Assembly (NCBI GenBank): GCA_024405335.1
Contig: JAKSOX010000032.1
Span: 1-14,693 of the forward strand
From: Kiritimatiellia bacterium
GTDB lineage: Bacteria > Verrucomicrobiota > Kiritimatiellia > RFP12 > UBA1067
Length of the DNA stretch: 14,693 bases
Direction: 5' to 3'
Numbering within the stretch: position 1 is the first letter of the stretch; each line of letters starts with the position of its first letter. The notes beneath the pieces were generated by a model. That model searched no databases, was not told where the DNA came from, and worked only from the letters and a program-made list of their open reading frames with translations. A program made the translations under genes and the position numbers. Shown in pieces: positions 1 to 8,010 of this stretch.

Positions 1-1
1 G

Positions 2-3000
2 ATCAAGGACGCCGAAGACAAGACCTTTTACTTCAAGGCGACGGCGGCGAACCACGAAGCCGTCGAAGACACGTTCGCGGCCAAGGCCGAACCGATCGCG
101 ATCTCGATCACCTCGGGCAGCTACACGAACTGGTACAACGGAACGGAGCAGAGCTGGCCCGTGGCGGTCACGAACAGCGGCGCGGCGGTGGCCGGCGAGG
201 GCTGGAATTTCGAGACCTGGGCGCATCCCGTGGGCGAACCCACGGTGCGGACGGCCTGGAGCAACACCTACGACCTCGTCCTGTGGGAAGGCACCAAGCC
301 GTGCAACTACGCGTTCGCCACGAACCACGGCGAAATCGTGATCCTGTCCGCCGCCGTCAAGGCGCGCGCGAAGCCGGGCGACGCATGGGTATACCAGCCG
401 CCGTCCGTCGAAGCGGGCGTGGCGCTGGCGCTTTCCGACGTTTCCGAGCCGGGCGAGGTGCTGCTGCTCACCAACTTCACGGACAACGCCGAAATCACGA
501 ACAAAACGGCGGGCACGGTCGTCTTCGACCTGAACGGCTTCACCTTCACGGCGAAGGACGGCGCGCCGGCGATCACCTACGAAAGCGCGCCGGGCGCGAC
601 GCTCGTAATCACGAACGGCACGGTCGCGGGCGAAATCGCCTCGACGGACGAATTGGGCGACGGCGACGGCAAGGTGACGCTCGCGGACGCGATCACCACG
701 GGCGACTTCACGGGCGCGGCGGCGTTCGAACACCTGAGCGGCACGAACACGTGGACGGCGGCGTTCACGGGCGCGAACGTGACGCTCAAGGGCGGCGTCT
801 TCAGCTTCGACCAGATCGCCAAGGCGGCGCCGGGCTACACGCTGGTCAACCTCGGCACGACGCCGGAAACCTGGGAAGTGGTTCCCGCGTCCGACCTCAA
901 GGCGCTGATCAAGCGCGTCGGCGTCGAGGCGTACGAGCGCTACGCGGATCTCGACCTCGCGCTCGAGAAGGTGCTCGGCTCCACGGACGTGGAAATCTTC
1001 GCGGTCACCAACGACGCACCGCTCACGCTCGATCTCGGCGGCGCAATGCTCACGAACGCGATCGTCAAACTCGGCACGGGCACGCTCACGCTCGAAAACG
1101 GCGCGGTCAACACGCTGGACCCGGCCTTCCAGGGCGACGCGGGCGCGATCGAAGTCGTGGACGGCGACGTCATCGTGGCGAGCGCCACGATCAAGTCCGG
1201 CACGGTGGAGGTGCGGGCGCTGGGCGGCATTTGGGGGGCAGATCCCACCGCGTACTGCGCGGATGGCTATGTCGGCACGCTCGGCCATGACTACTGGTTC
1301 CGCGTGACGGCGAAGGACGCCGTGGCCGCGACGACCTCGTACGAGCTTGTGGGCGGCGGCACCGTGAAGTTCCACTTCGCGAGCTTCGAGGACGCCTTGG
1401 CGTGCGTGCTGATGGACTATGCCCATATCGAACTTTACAACAACCTCGAACTCGACGCGCCGATCGAATGCACGGACGCTCTCGTCTACGTTGCGGGCAC
1501 GGAAAGCGGCAACGGCGGGCTGCCCGCGAACCGGATCACGCGCAAGGCCGGCTACGAGGGTCCGCTCTTCGTCGTTTCCGGCGGCGAGGTCGCCTTCACG
1601 GACATGACGGTCGACGCCGGCGGAATCGGCACGGCGGTGAAGGTGGAAGGCAACGCCATCTTCAAAATGTGCGCGGGGTTGGTGATTTCCAACGCCGTTT
1701 GCGCCGTGGACGCGCATGAACTGACCAGCGGACCCACCAGCGCCGACTGGGGCTTTGTTTTCGCGGACGCCTTCGACGAGCAGGTTTGGGACAACGTCAC
1801 GAACGTGTGGATCACTTCGGCCATGGGCTTGACCGCGGACGGACCGATCCCCGGCAAGGTGGGCGTCACGGTCGACAACGCCGATCCGGCGATGAAACGG
1901 CTGTTCGCCACGCTGCTGGGCGAAGCGCCGTACGTCTATCCGGACACGGCGCCGGGCGTGGGCTTCTTCAGCGACGAAGACGATCCGGAAGACATGCAGT
2001 ACTGGACGGGTCTGCGCGAGGGCAACATTCTCATGTTCCTCACGCAGCCCGAAGCGCCGGCGAACGACTTGACGCTCCTCGGGCGGACGGGCGCGTCACT
2101 CACGATCGAAGGCACGAACGGGCTCGAATACGCCGCCGTGAAGGTGGACGGCACGAGCACGGAAACGAACTTCGTCGCCTGCACGGCGGACGGCGCGGCG
2201 GTGGTGCTGGGCGGTCTCGAGCCGTCTACGGAATACCAGATCCTCGAGCGCGTCGCGATCACGCTCGAGGCGGTGGCGTCCGAGACGCACGCGATGGATA
2301 CCACGGCGAGGACGCTGCGCTACAACGCGGCCGCGATCCTCGCTTGGTTCGATCCGGCGGTGGCGGCGGCGGCGGGCGACCTGGCCGAATCCGACGTCGC
2401 GAAGGTCGAGGCGTCCGGCCTGGGCTACAAGGTCACGCTGAAGCAGGACGTGGAGCATTCGGTGACGATTCCCGAGGACGCGGCCGATCTCGTGATCGAC
2501 CTCGCGGGCCACGCCATTTGCGGCGACGCCGACGCGTCCGCGCTCGAAATCAAGAAACGCAACGGCGTGAACGTCGTGGCGGTGACGAATCCGGATCCGT
2601 CGCTCAAGGCGAACGTGACGTTCGTCAACTCCGCGGAAACGGAAGCGACGATCGCGGGCGCGGACGGCGCGAAGGGCGCGGACGGTTCCGACGCCGCGCC
2701 CGGCGGCGCGGGCACGAGCGCGGGCCAGGGCATTGCGGTGACGGGCGGCGTCCAGCACGTCACCATCACGCTCGACGGCTTCATCTGCGTGAAGGGCGGC
2801 AACGGCGGCGACGGCGGCGACGCCGTGAGCGGCGCCGGCGGCGCCGGCGCGCAGGGCGGTTTGGGCATAATCGACTGCATGGGCGGCCGCCAGCACGACG
2901 GCCTCACGCTCGTGGTGGACAATCCGGCGGTGACGGTGAAGGGCGGCGACGGCGGCAACGGCGGCAACTCCACCTTCGGCGACGGCGGCGCGGGCGGCAA

Positions 3001-6000
3001 CGGCGCGCTGGCGCTGAACCTCAAGGAGGCGATCCTTTCCGCTGGCGCGTTCATCGGCGGCGCGGGCGGCGCGGGCGGCACTTCGGGCGGCGAAGGCAAG
3101 GCGGGCGGCAATGGCGGCGCCGGCGCCGGTTCGATGAGCATCAACATGGCGATCGACCAGATCACGGGCGGCAGTTTCGCGGGCGGCGACGGCGGCCTGG
3201 GCGGCAAGGGCCAGTCCGGCGCGACGGACGGCGCCGACGGCGTGCGCGGCCGCAGCGGCCAGCCGGCCGCGCCGGACCCGGTGGACGTGCTGCGCGTGAC
3301 GGGCGTTTCGATCGAAATCGGCGTGGACGCGTACCAGCAGTTCAAGGTCGTCCGCGCCGCCGACGGGTTCGAGGAATGCGGTTGGCAGCCGATGCACGAC
3401 ACCTACCGGACCTACGATCTGGGCGATCTCACGCCGTCCACAACCTATGTCATCTACAACCGCTTCGCGGCGAACGACGAGCGCAACGAGCCGGTTTCCT
3501 TCGTGGCCTCCAACGTGGTGACCACCACGGCGTGGGGTCCGGAGCAGATCGCGGCGGCGTTCCAGAACAAGGCGACGGTGACGATGGACGGCACAGTGGG
3601 CACCGTGGTGACGCTCACCGACGACGTGACCGGTCCCGTGACGCTGCCCACGAACTACGGCGACATCACGCTCGATCTGAACGGCCACTCGATCACGGGC
3701 GCGGCCGGGCAGCCGGCGATTTCGATCACGGGCGCGGCCGGCAACGAAGACGCGACCTGGCTCGCGATCACGAACGGCGCCGAAACGGCGTCCTCGTTGA
3801 CGGGCGGCGATGGCGCGGACGGTTCGCCGAACGCCACGACGGTCGGCTACGACGGCGCGGCCGGCGCGGCCGCCATCGAAGGCGGCGGCATAGTGGAGTT
3901 CGTCGAAAACGGCGGCGAAATTTTCGTGACCGGCGGCAATGGCGGCAAGGGCAGCGACACGAACGGCGCCAAGGCCGGCGACGGCGGCGCGGGTGGCGCG
4001 GCGGTGGCGCTCGACTACGGCTTCATCTTCCTCAACAACGCCGACGCCGTCTTCACGGGCGGCAACGGCGGCGACGGCGGCGACGCGCTGGCCGGCATCG
4101 AGGGCGAAGGCGGCGGCGCGGGCGGCGCGGGCGGCAATGCCGTGGCGACGTGGTTCCTCGCTTTCCCGCTCTACCAGGCGGGCACGCTCGTGGGCGGCGA
4201 CGGCGGCAACGGCGGCACCACGCGCGACTCCTCCGTGGACGCGATGGGCGGCAACGGCGGCGACGGCGGCGACAGCGGCGTGGCGGACGTCGGCAAGGGC
4301 GGCAACGGCGGCAAGGGCGGCGCGGGCTACGGCGGCGCCACGATCGACGCCCCGAACGACTACACCGGCATCGGCGGCAAGGGCGGTTCCGGCGAAACGA
4401 CGGGCAAAACCGGCCAGAACGGCAACGGTTCGCTTGGCGCGTGCCCGCGCGTGTTCAGCACGGAAGGCGCGACCATCGTCCAGGACTGCTCGTGCGAAGC
4501 GCACGCGCACTTGGCGACCGCCACGCTGAAGGTGGTCGATTCCGTCTACGACGGCGACGCGCACGAGAACGCCACCTGCGTGATGGCGAACGCGGAAGAG
4601 TGGCTTGCGTCCGATCCGCAGATCTCCTACGTGGGCGACAACGTGAACGTGGGCGTGGTGACGGCGGTGCTTTCCACCGTGGCGGGCGACTTGACCTACG
4701 CGGTGACGAACTGCTACAACATCCTGCCGGCGGCGCTCGAGGACGTGACCGTCGAGCAGGACGGCGAACTCGTCTACACGGGCGCGCCGCAGACGCCGGC
4801 GGTGACGGCCGCCGCCACGGCCGCGAACGGCCAGCCGGTGACCTTCGCGTACTGCGCCGAGGAAGAAGGCGAATACGGCGCCATCGGCGCCCTCGCCTTC
4901 ACGGACGCGGGCGAGTACGAGGTGTTCTTCAAGGCGACGGCGCCGAACCACGCCGAGGCGACCGGCAGCTTCACGGTGACCGTGAAGCCGGCGGAATTGA
5001 CGGACGTGTCCGTCGAACAGGACGGCGCGCTCGTCTACACGGGCGCGGCGCTGACGCCGGCGGTGACGGCCGCCGCCACGGCCGCGGGCGGACAGGAGAA
5101 GACCTTCGTCTACGGCCTCGCGGAGGGCGAATACGGCGAGGCGGGCGCGTTGCCGGCCGTGACGCTGCCGGGCGACTACACCTTCTACTACAAGGCGACG
5201 GCGGAGAACCACGCGGCGTTCGAAAGCAACTTCACGGTGACGGTGGGCGTCGCGACGCTGGCGGGCGTTTCCGTGGCGCAGAACGGCACGCCCACTTACA
5301 CGGGCGCGTTGCAAACGCCGGCGGTGACGACCGCCGCCACAGCGCAGGGCGGCCAGAAGGTGACGTTCACCTACAGCTACGGCGGCGGCGAATTCGCGGA
5401 AGACCTGCCCAAGTTCAAGGACGCGGGCGAGTATGTGGTGGCCTACAAGGCGAACGCGCGCTTCCACGCCGAGGCGACGGACACGTTCATCGTGAAGATC
5501 GACAAGGCGAGCCTCGTCGTGACGGCGAACGACAAGACGATCGTCTACGGCGAAGCGGCGGCGAACGACGGCGTCCGCTTCTCGGGCTTCCGCGGGCTGG
5601 ACGACGAATCCGCGCTCGAGCTCGGCGGGCTGACGTTCGACTACGGCGACTACGCGCCCGGCGCGAACGCCGGCGAATACCCGATCACGCCGAGCGGCGT
5701 GACGGCGGCGAACTACGAGATCTCCCACGTGGCCGGCACGCTCACGGTCGAAAAGACCAGCTTGGGCGGCGACGTGTCGGTGGCGCAGGCGAACGCGCTC
5801 AAGTACAACGGCGCCGAGCAGTTCCCGGAGCTGACGATCACCACAAACAAGTACCTCGGCGTGCTCACCTTCAAGTGGGGCTTCGCGAAGGGCAAGTACG
5901 GCGCGGTGGACGAAAAGCCGGCGATCACCAACGCGGGCGAGTACGTGGTGTACTACGAAGTTTCCGCGGGCGAAAACACCACCTCCGCCGAAGGCGAGAT

Positions 6001-7978
6001 GACGGTGACGATCGGCAAGCGCACGGTGGAGCTCGTGAGCGGCACCAGCACCAACTTCTGGAGCGGCATGGCGTTCACGGACCACGTCGTGGTCACGAAC
6101 GGCGACGGCTTCGTGGAAGGCGAAGGCGCGGTCTGCACGTTCACGGCGTCGATCGTCGGCGACGTGGAGGAAGGCGGCGCGGTCGAGAACGCGTTCACCT
6201 GGGAACTCGCCGAAGGAACGCTCGCGGGCAACTACGAGATCACGACGAAGGCCGGCGAGATCGTGGTGAAGCCGGGCGTCGTCCGCGCGTCGGTCGACGG
6301 CGCTTCGTGGGTCGGCTTCGGCACGCTCTCCAATGCGTTCGAATACGCGAAGGAAGGCGGCCTCGTGCAGCTCGTGGCGCCGTACGCGTGCACGAACGCG
6401 CTCGACGGCGCGGACGGCTCCACGACCGAGACGGTGGCGACGTACGCGGGCGCGACGGTGACGCTGGACCTGAACGAGTTCAAGATGACGGGAACGCTCT
6501 CGCCCGCGGGCGACGGCGCGCTCGCGATCATCGGCAACGGCGAACTCGAGCTGGTGGAGAACGACGCGGTGGAGCCGAGCTTCCAGATGCGCGATGGCTG
6601 GAAGAAGAACGCCGTGACGGGCGGCTACGAAATCGTCCGCGACGCGGAAGCGGGCGGCGCCCGCACGACGATCGCCGGCGAGGAAACGTTCTACGGTTCG
6701 CTCGGCGCGGCCGTTGCCGCGCTCAAAGACATGGACAAAGCGAAACTCAAGGGCGACGTGAAGATCGACCTCTGGCAGGACGAATCGGTGCCGGCGGAAG
6801 CGCAGTGGATCGTGGACTGGGAATGGCCGATCAACCTCACGATCGACGGCAACGGCTACACCGTGTACGACACGAACCGCACGGAGCAGGCGCTGATCGC
6901 GGCGGGCGGCAACGTCGTATTCAAGGACGTGACCTTCGTGGGCGAGCGCAGCACGGGCCTCGTGGAGTTCTACGGCGACGCGGCGACGGCGCTGTTCAAG
7001 AACGTGACCGTGAAGGGCTACGGCCGCGCCGCGAAGGCGGCGGGCGAGGGCAGCTCGCTGCCGCTGATCGCCAACGTCGACGTCGTCCGCGGCGTGGAAC
7101 TCACGCTCGACGGCGCGACGATCGAAGGCAACGACGTCGACTGCGTCGTCATGGCCGGCTACGAGCCGGACGCCGAGACGCTCGACGGCTATCTGCCGAT
7201 CACGGTGCGCGTCAAGGGCGCGACGCGCGTGTGCGGCAACGGCGACAGGAACGTGGTGCTCGCGAGCGCGGACCGCCTGGTGCTGGCCGGCGACTTCACG
7301 GGCAGGGTCGGCGTGACGCCGGTGGCGGCGTACGCCGGCTCGAAGGTGGGCGAAATCGGCGGCGCGTTCGCCGTGGCGGCGGGCGCCTACGCGGGCGCGG
7401 AGAACTTCGTGCTGGACGCCGACGCCGCCGTGTACGGCGCGCTGAACGGCGCGGCGATCGCGTGGACCAAGGACGCGACGGTGGCGGTGACGATCGACGG
7501 CGTCGCGGCGGAGGTCGTGGTCAAGACGGCGACGGGCACGCCCACGATGGATCTCACGGCGTTCGTGACGGACGCGAAGCACCTCACGCGCGACACGACG
7601 ATCGTGCTGCCGAACGCCGGCGGCGACTACGACGGGCTCGCGGTGTCCGCGCCGGCGGGCTGGAAGGCCACGGTCACGGCGGCGGGCGGCGCGATCACGG
7701 TGACGTTCGCGTGGGACGAAGAGGTCGTCAAGGAGCCGAAGCTCAGCACCAACGAGGACGGCCAGCCGTTCGTCAAGACCGAGAAGGGCGTGACGATGGG
7801 CGTGGACAACGCGGTGCCCGGCTTCATCTACCGTTTGCAGCAGTCCGACAGACTGGAGGGTGGTACGTGGACCACGGTCGCGGAACGCCGCGCGACGGGC
7901 GCGAAGGTGGTGCTGCCGTGGGAGCCGGACGTGCTTCCGAGCGAGGCCTTCTTCCGGACCACCGTCAACGACAAATAA
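2..7978 (+). CDS. Giant modular secreted/surface repeat protein (5' end outside the window)
   Basis: The frame is open from base 2 to the TAA at 7976-7978, giving at least 2,658 residues. The first in-frame ATG (161) is not the start: the 53 codons before it encode the tail of an Ig-like repeat (FYFKATAANHEA) that matches repeats 4.7 kb downstream. Using residues counted from base 2, the order is: YDG-like domain (about 40-130); beta-helix-like modules with DLNG-type strands (130-680); Fn3-like plus beta-helix plus Gly-rich module A (about 685-1092); the same layout as module B (1093-1479); a CxCxxHxH cluster (1496-1503); three tandem repeats of about 87 residues (1579-1837); an MBG domain, YGX type (1838-1920); a divergent fourth repeat (1921-2011); a YDG-like domain (about 2011-2091); more beta-helix-like sequence (2092-2500); and a C-terminal domain with YRLQQSDRL...W...FFR, a style seen at the end of many Verrucomicrobia/Kiritimatiellota secreted proteins. 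There is no catalytic motif and no membrane anchor. A surface adhesin or structural role is inferred. Signal peptide and promoter lie outside the window. Confidence 0.85.
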   Translation: MKDAEDKTFYFKATAANHEAVEDTFAAKAEPIAISITSGSYTNWYNGTEQSWPVAVTNSGAAVAGEGWNFETWAHPVGEPTVRTAWSNTYDLVLWEGTKPCNYAFATNHGEIVILSAAVKARAKPGDAWVYQPPSVEAGVALALSDVSEPGEVLLLTNFTDNAEITNKTAGTVVFDLNGFTFTAKDGAPAITYESAPGATLVITNGTVAGEIASTDELGDGDGKVTLADAITTGDFTGAAAFEHLSGTNTWTAAFTGANVTLKGGVFSFDQIAKAAPGYTLVNLGTTPETWEVVPASDLKALIKRVGVEAYERYADLDLALEKVLGSTDVEIFAVTNDAPLTLDLGGAMLTNAIVKLGTGTLTLENGAVNTLDPAFQGDAGAIEVVDGDVIVASATIKSGTVEVRALGGIWGADPTAYCADGYVGTLGHDYWFRVTAKDAVAATTSYELVGGGTVKFHFASFEDALACVLMDYAHIELYNNLELDAPIECTDALVYVAGTESGNGGLPANRITRKAGYEGPLFVVSGGEVAFTDMTVDAGGIGTAVKVEGNAIFKMCAGLVISNAVCAVDAHELTSGPTSADWGFVFADAFDEQVWDNVTNVWITSAMGLTADGPIPGKVGVTVDNADPAMKRLFATLLGEAPYVYPDTAPGVGFFSDEDDPEDMQYWTGLREGNILMFLTQPEAPANDLTLLGRTGASLTIEGTNGLEYAAVKVDGTSTETNFVACTADGAAVVLGGLEPSTEYQILERVAITLEAVASETHAMDTTARTLRYNAAAILAWFDPAVAAAAGDLAESDVAKVEASGLGYKVTLKQDVEHSVTIPEDAADLVIDLAGHAICGDADASALEIKKRNGVNVVAVTNPDPSLKANVTFVNSAETEATIAGADGAKGADGSDAAPGGAGTSAGQGIAVTGGVQHVTITLDGFICVKGGNGGDGGDAVSGAGGAGAQGGLGIIDCMGGRQHDGLTLVVDNPAVTVKGGDGGNGGNSTFGDGGAGGNGALALNLKEAILSAGAFIGGAGGAGGTSGGEGKAGGNGGAGAGSMSINMAIDQITGGSFAGGDGGLGGKGQSGATDGADGVRGRSGQPAAPDPVDVLRVTGVSIEIGVDAYQQFKVVRAADGFEECGWQPMHDTYRTYDLGDLTPSTTYVIYNRFAANDERNEPVSFVASNVVTTTAWGPEQIAAAFQNKATVTMDGTVGTVVTLTDDVTGPVTLPTNYGDITLDLNGHSITGAAGQPAISITGAAGNEDATWLAITNGAETASSLTGGDGADGSPNATTVGYDGAAGAAAIEGGGIVEFVENGGEIFVTGGNGGKGSDTNGAKAGDGGAGGAAVALDYGFIFLNNADAVFTGGNGGDGGDALAGIEGEGGGAGGAGGNAVATWFLAFPLYQAGTLVGGDGGNGGTTRDSSVDAMGGNGGDGGDSGVADVGKGGNGGKGGAGYGGATIDAPNDYTGIGGKGGSGETTGKTGQNGNGSLGACPRVFSTEGATIVQDCSCEAHAHLATATLKVVDSVYDGDAHENATCVMANAEEWLASDPQISYVGDNVNVGVVTAVLSTVAGDLTYAVTNCYNILPAALEDVTVEQDGELVYTGAPQTPAVTAAATAANGQPVTFAYCAEEEGEYGAIGALAFTDAGEYEVFFKATAPNHAEATGSFTVTVKPAELTDVSVEQDGALVYTGAALTPAVTAAATAAGGQEKTFVYGLAEGEYGEAGALPAVTLPGDYTFYYKATAENHAAFESNFTVTVGVATLAGVSVAQNGTPTYTGALQTPAVTTAATAQGGQKVTFTYSYGGGEFAEDLPKFKDAGEYVVAYKANARFHAEATDTFIVKIDKASLVVTANDKTIVYGEAAANDGVRFSGFRGLDDESALELGGLTFDYGDYAPGANAGEYPITPSGVTAANYEISHVAGTLTVEKTSLGGDVSVAQANALKYNGAEQFPELTITTNKYLGVLTFKWGFAKGKYGAVDEKPAITNAGEYVVYYEVSAGENTTSAEGEMTVTIGKRTVELVSGTSTNFWSGMAFTDHVVVTNGDGFVEGEGAVCTFTASIVGDVEEGGAVENAFTWELAEGTLAGNYEITTKAGEIVVKPGVVRASVDGASWVGFGTLSNAFEYAKEGGLVQLVAPYACTNALDGADGSTTETVATYAGATVTLDLNEFKMTGTLSPAGDGALAIIGNGELELVENDAVEPSFQMRDGWKKNAVTGGYEIVRDAEAGGARTTIAGEETFYGSLGAAVAALKDMDKAKLKGDVKIDLWQDESVPAEAQWIVDWEWPINLTIDGNGYTVYDTNRTEQALIAAGGNVVFKDVTFVGERSTGLVEFYGDAATALFKNVTVKGYGRAAKAAGEGSSLPLIANVDVVRGVELTLDGATIEGNDVDCVVMAGYEPDAETLDGYLPITVRVKGATRVCGNGDRNVVLASADRLVLAGDFTGRVGVTPVAAYAGSKVGEIGGAFAVAAGAYAGAENFVLDADAAVYGALNGAAIAWTKDATVAVTIDGVAAEVVVKTATGTPTMDLTAFVTDAKHLTRDTTIVLPNAGGDYDGLAVSAPAGWKATVTAAGGAITVTFAWDEEVVKEPKLSTNEDGQPFVKTEKGVTMGVDNAVPGFIYRLQQSDRLEGGTWTTVAERRATGAKVVLPWEPDVLPSEAFFRTTVNDK
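2654..3276 (+). repeat. Gly-rich GGX-triplet (PGRS-like) segment 1 of the giant protein
   Basis: Coding low-complexity tract, residues about 885-1092 of the visible protein. It is dominated by GGX triplets (GGNGGDGGDA, GGDGGNGGN, GGAGGAGG), mostly written with GGC codons. It is interrupted by short hydrophobic stretches of 15-25 residues (such as HVTITLDGFICV and LALNLKEAIL) that look like beta-strands spaced through the glycine matrix. The layout recalls mycobacterial PE_PGRS domains, thought to form polyglycine-II or beta-roll sheets. That comparison is about composition only, not proven homology. Confidence 0.8.
3800..4438 (+). repeat. Gly-rich GGX-triplet (PGRS-like) segment 2 of the giant protein
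   Basis: Second coding Gly-rich tract, residues about 1267-1479. It has the same GGN/GGD/GGK triplet grammar as segment 1 and the same interruptions by hydrophobic strands (VALDYGFIFL, TWFLAFPLYQ). It occupies the same place in module B as segment 1 does in module A, immediately after a 'V-T-L-x-D-V...DLNGH' beta-helix unit. It ends at a CxCxxHxH cluster (4487-4510) and then the Ig-like repeats. Confidence 0.8.
4736..5512 (+). repeat. Three tandem 87/87/85-codon Ig-like repeats
   Basis: Copies start at 4736, 4997 and 5258, with periods of 261, 261 and 255 bases. The consensus is V-x-V-x-Q-[DN]-G...YTGA-x-x-TPAVT-x-AATA...T-F-x-Y...GE[YF]...GEY-x-x-x-[FY]KA-x-A...HA...F-x-V-x-[IV]. Copies 1 and 2 share a perfect 33-base match (4793-4825 and 5054-5086), so they duplicated recently or are being homogenised. 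The tail of another copy opens the window (2 to about 115), and a divergent fourth copy lies at 5762-6034, separated by an MBG domain (5513-5761). Such repeats usually act as stalks or adhesive modules in large bacterial surface proteins. Confidence 0.9.
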
Positions 7979-8008
7979 GCCGCCACGCTCCGGAAGCGTG
8001 GGGCGGCT
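7978..8008 (+). repeat. Palindrome between the giant gene and the transposase (REP-like or terminator hairpin)
   Basis: An imperfect 31-base palindrome. Arms AGCCG (7978-7982) and CGGCT (8004-8008) enclose CCACGCT (7983-7989), loop CCGGA, and AGCGTGG (7995-8001), with an unpaired GG at 8002-8003. An equivalent reading pairs AGCCGCC with GGCGGCT. It begins on the last base of the upstream stop codon and ends 2 bases before the transposase ATG. There is no T-tract, so intrinsic termination is doubtful. Its place beside a Y1 transposase, and outer arms shared with the palindrome on the other side of that gene, favour a REP-like recognition element. Confidence 0.7.
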
Positions 8009-8010
8009 GA

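Noticed and set aside
650..688. Dockerin/EF-hand-like calcium loop (GDGDGKVTLADA)
   Set aside because: The first ligand position is Leu rather than Asp, it occurs only once, and no cohesin or dockerin context is present.
2800..4430. Possible CRISPR array or non-coding satellite because of the dense GGCGGC repeats
   Set aside because: Repeat and spacer lengths are irregular, and the frame reads cleanly as GGX glycine triplets within a larger protein.
2096..7582. A 1.8-thousand-codon open frame on the - strand
   Set aside because: It is an Arg/Ala/Val/His-rich mirror of the coding strand's GC-rich codons, with no signal, domain or ribosome site.
1786..8010. A very long second open frame on the + strand overlapping the giant gene
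   Set aside because: Its translation is Arg/Gly-rich noise with no domain. The giant gene's frame gives coherent repeats and domains. High GC and biased codons explain the lack of stops.
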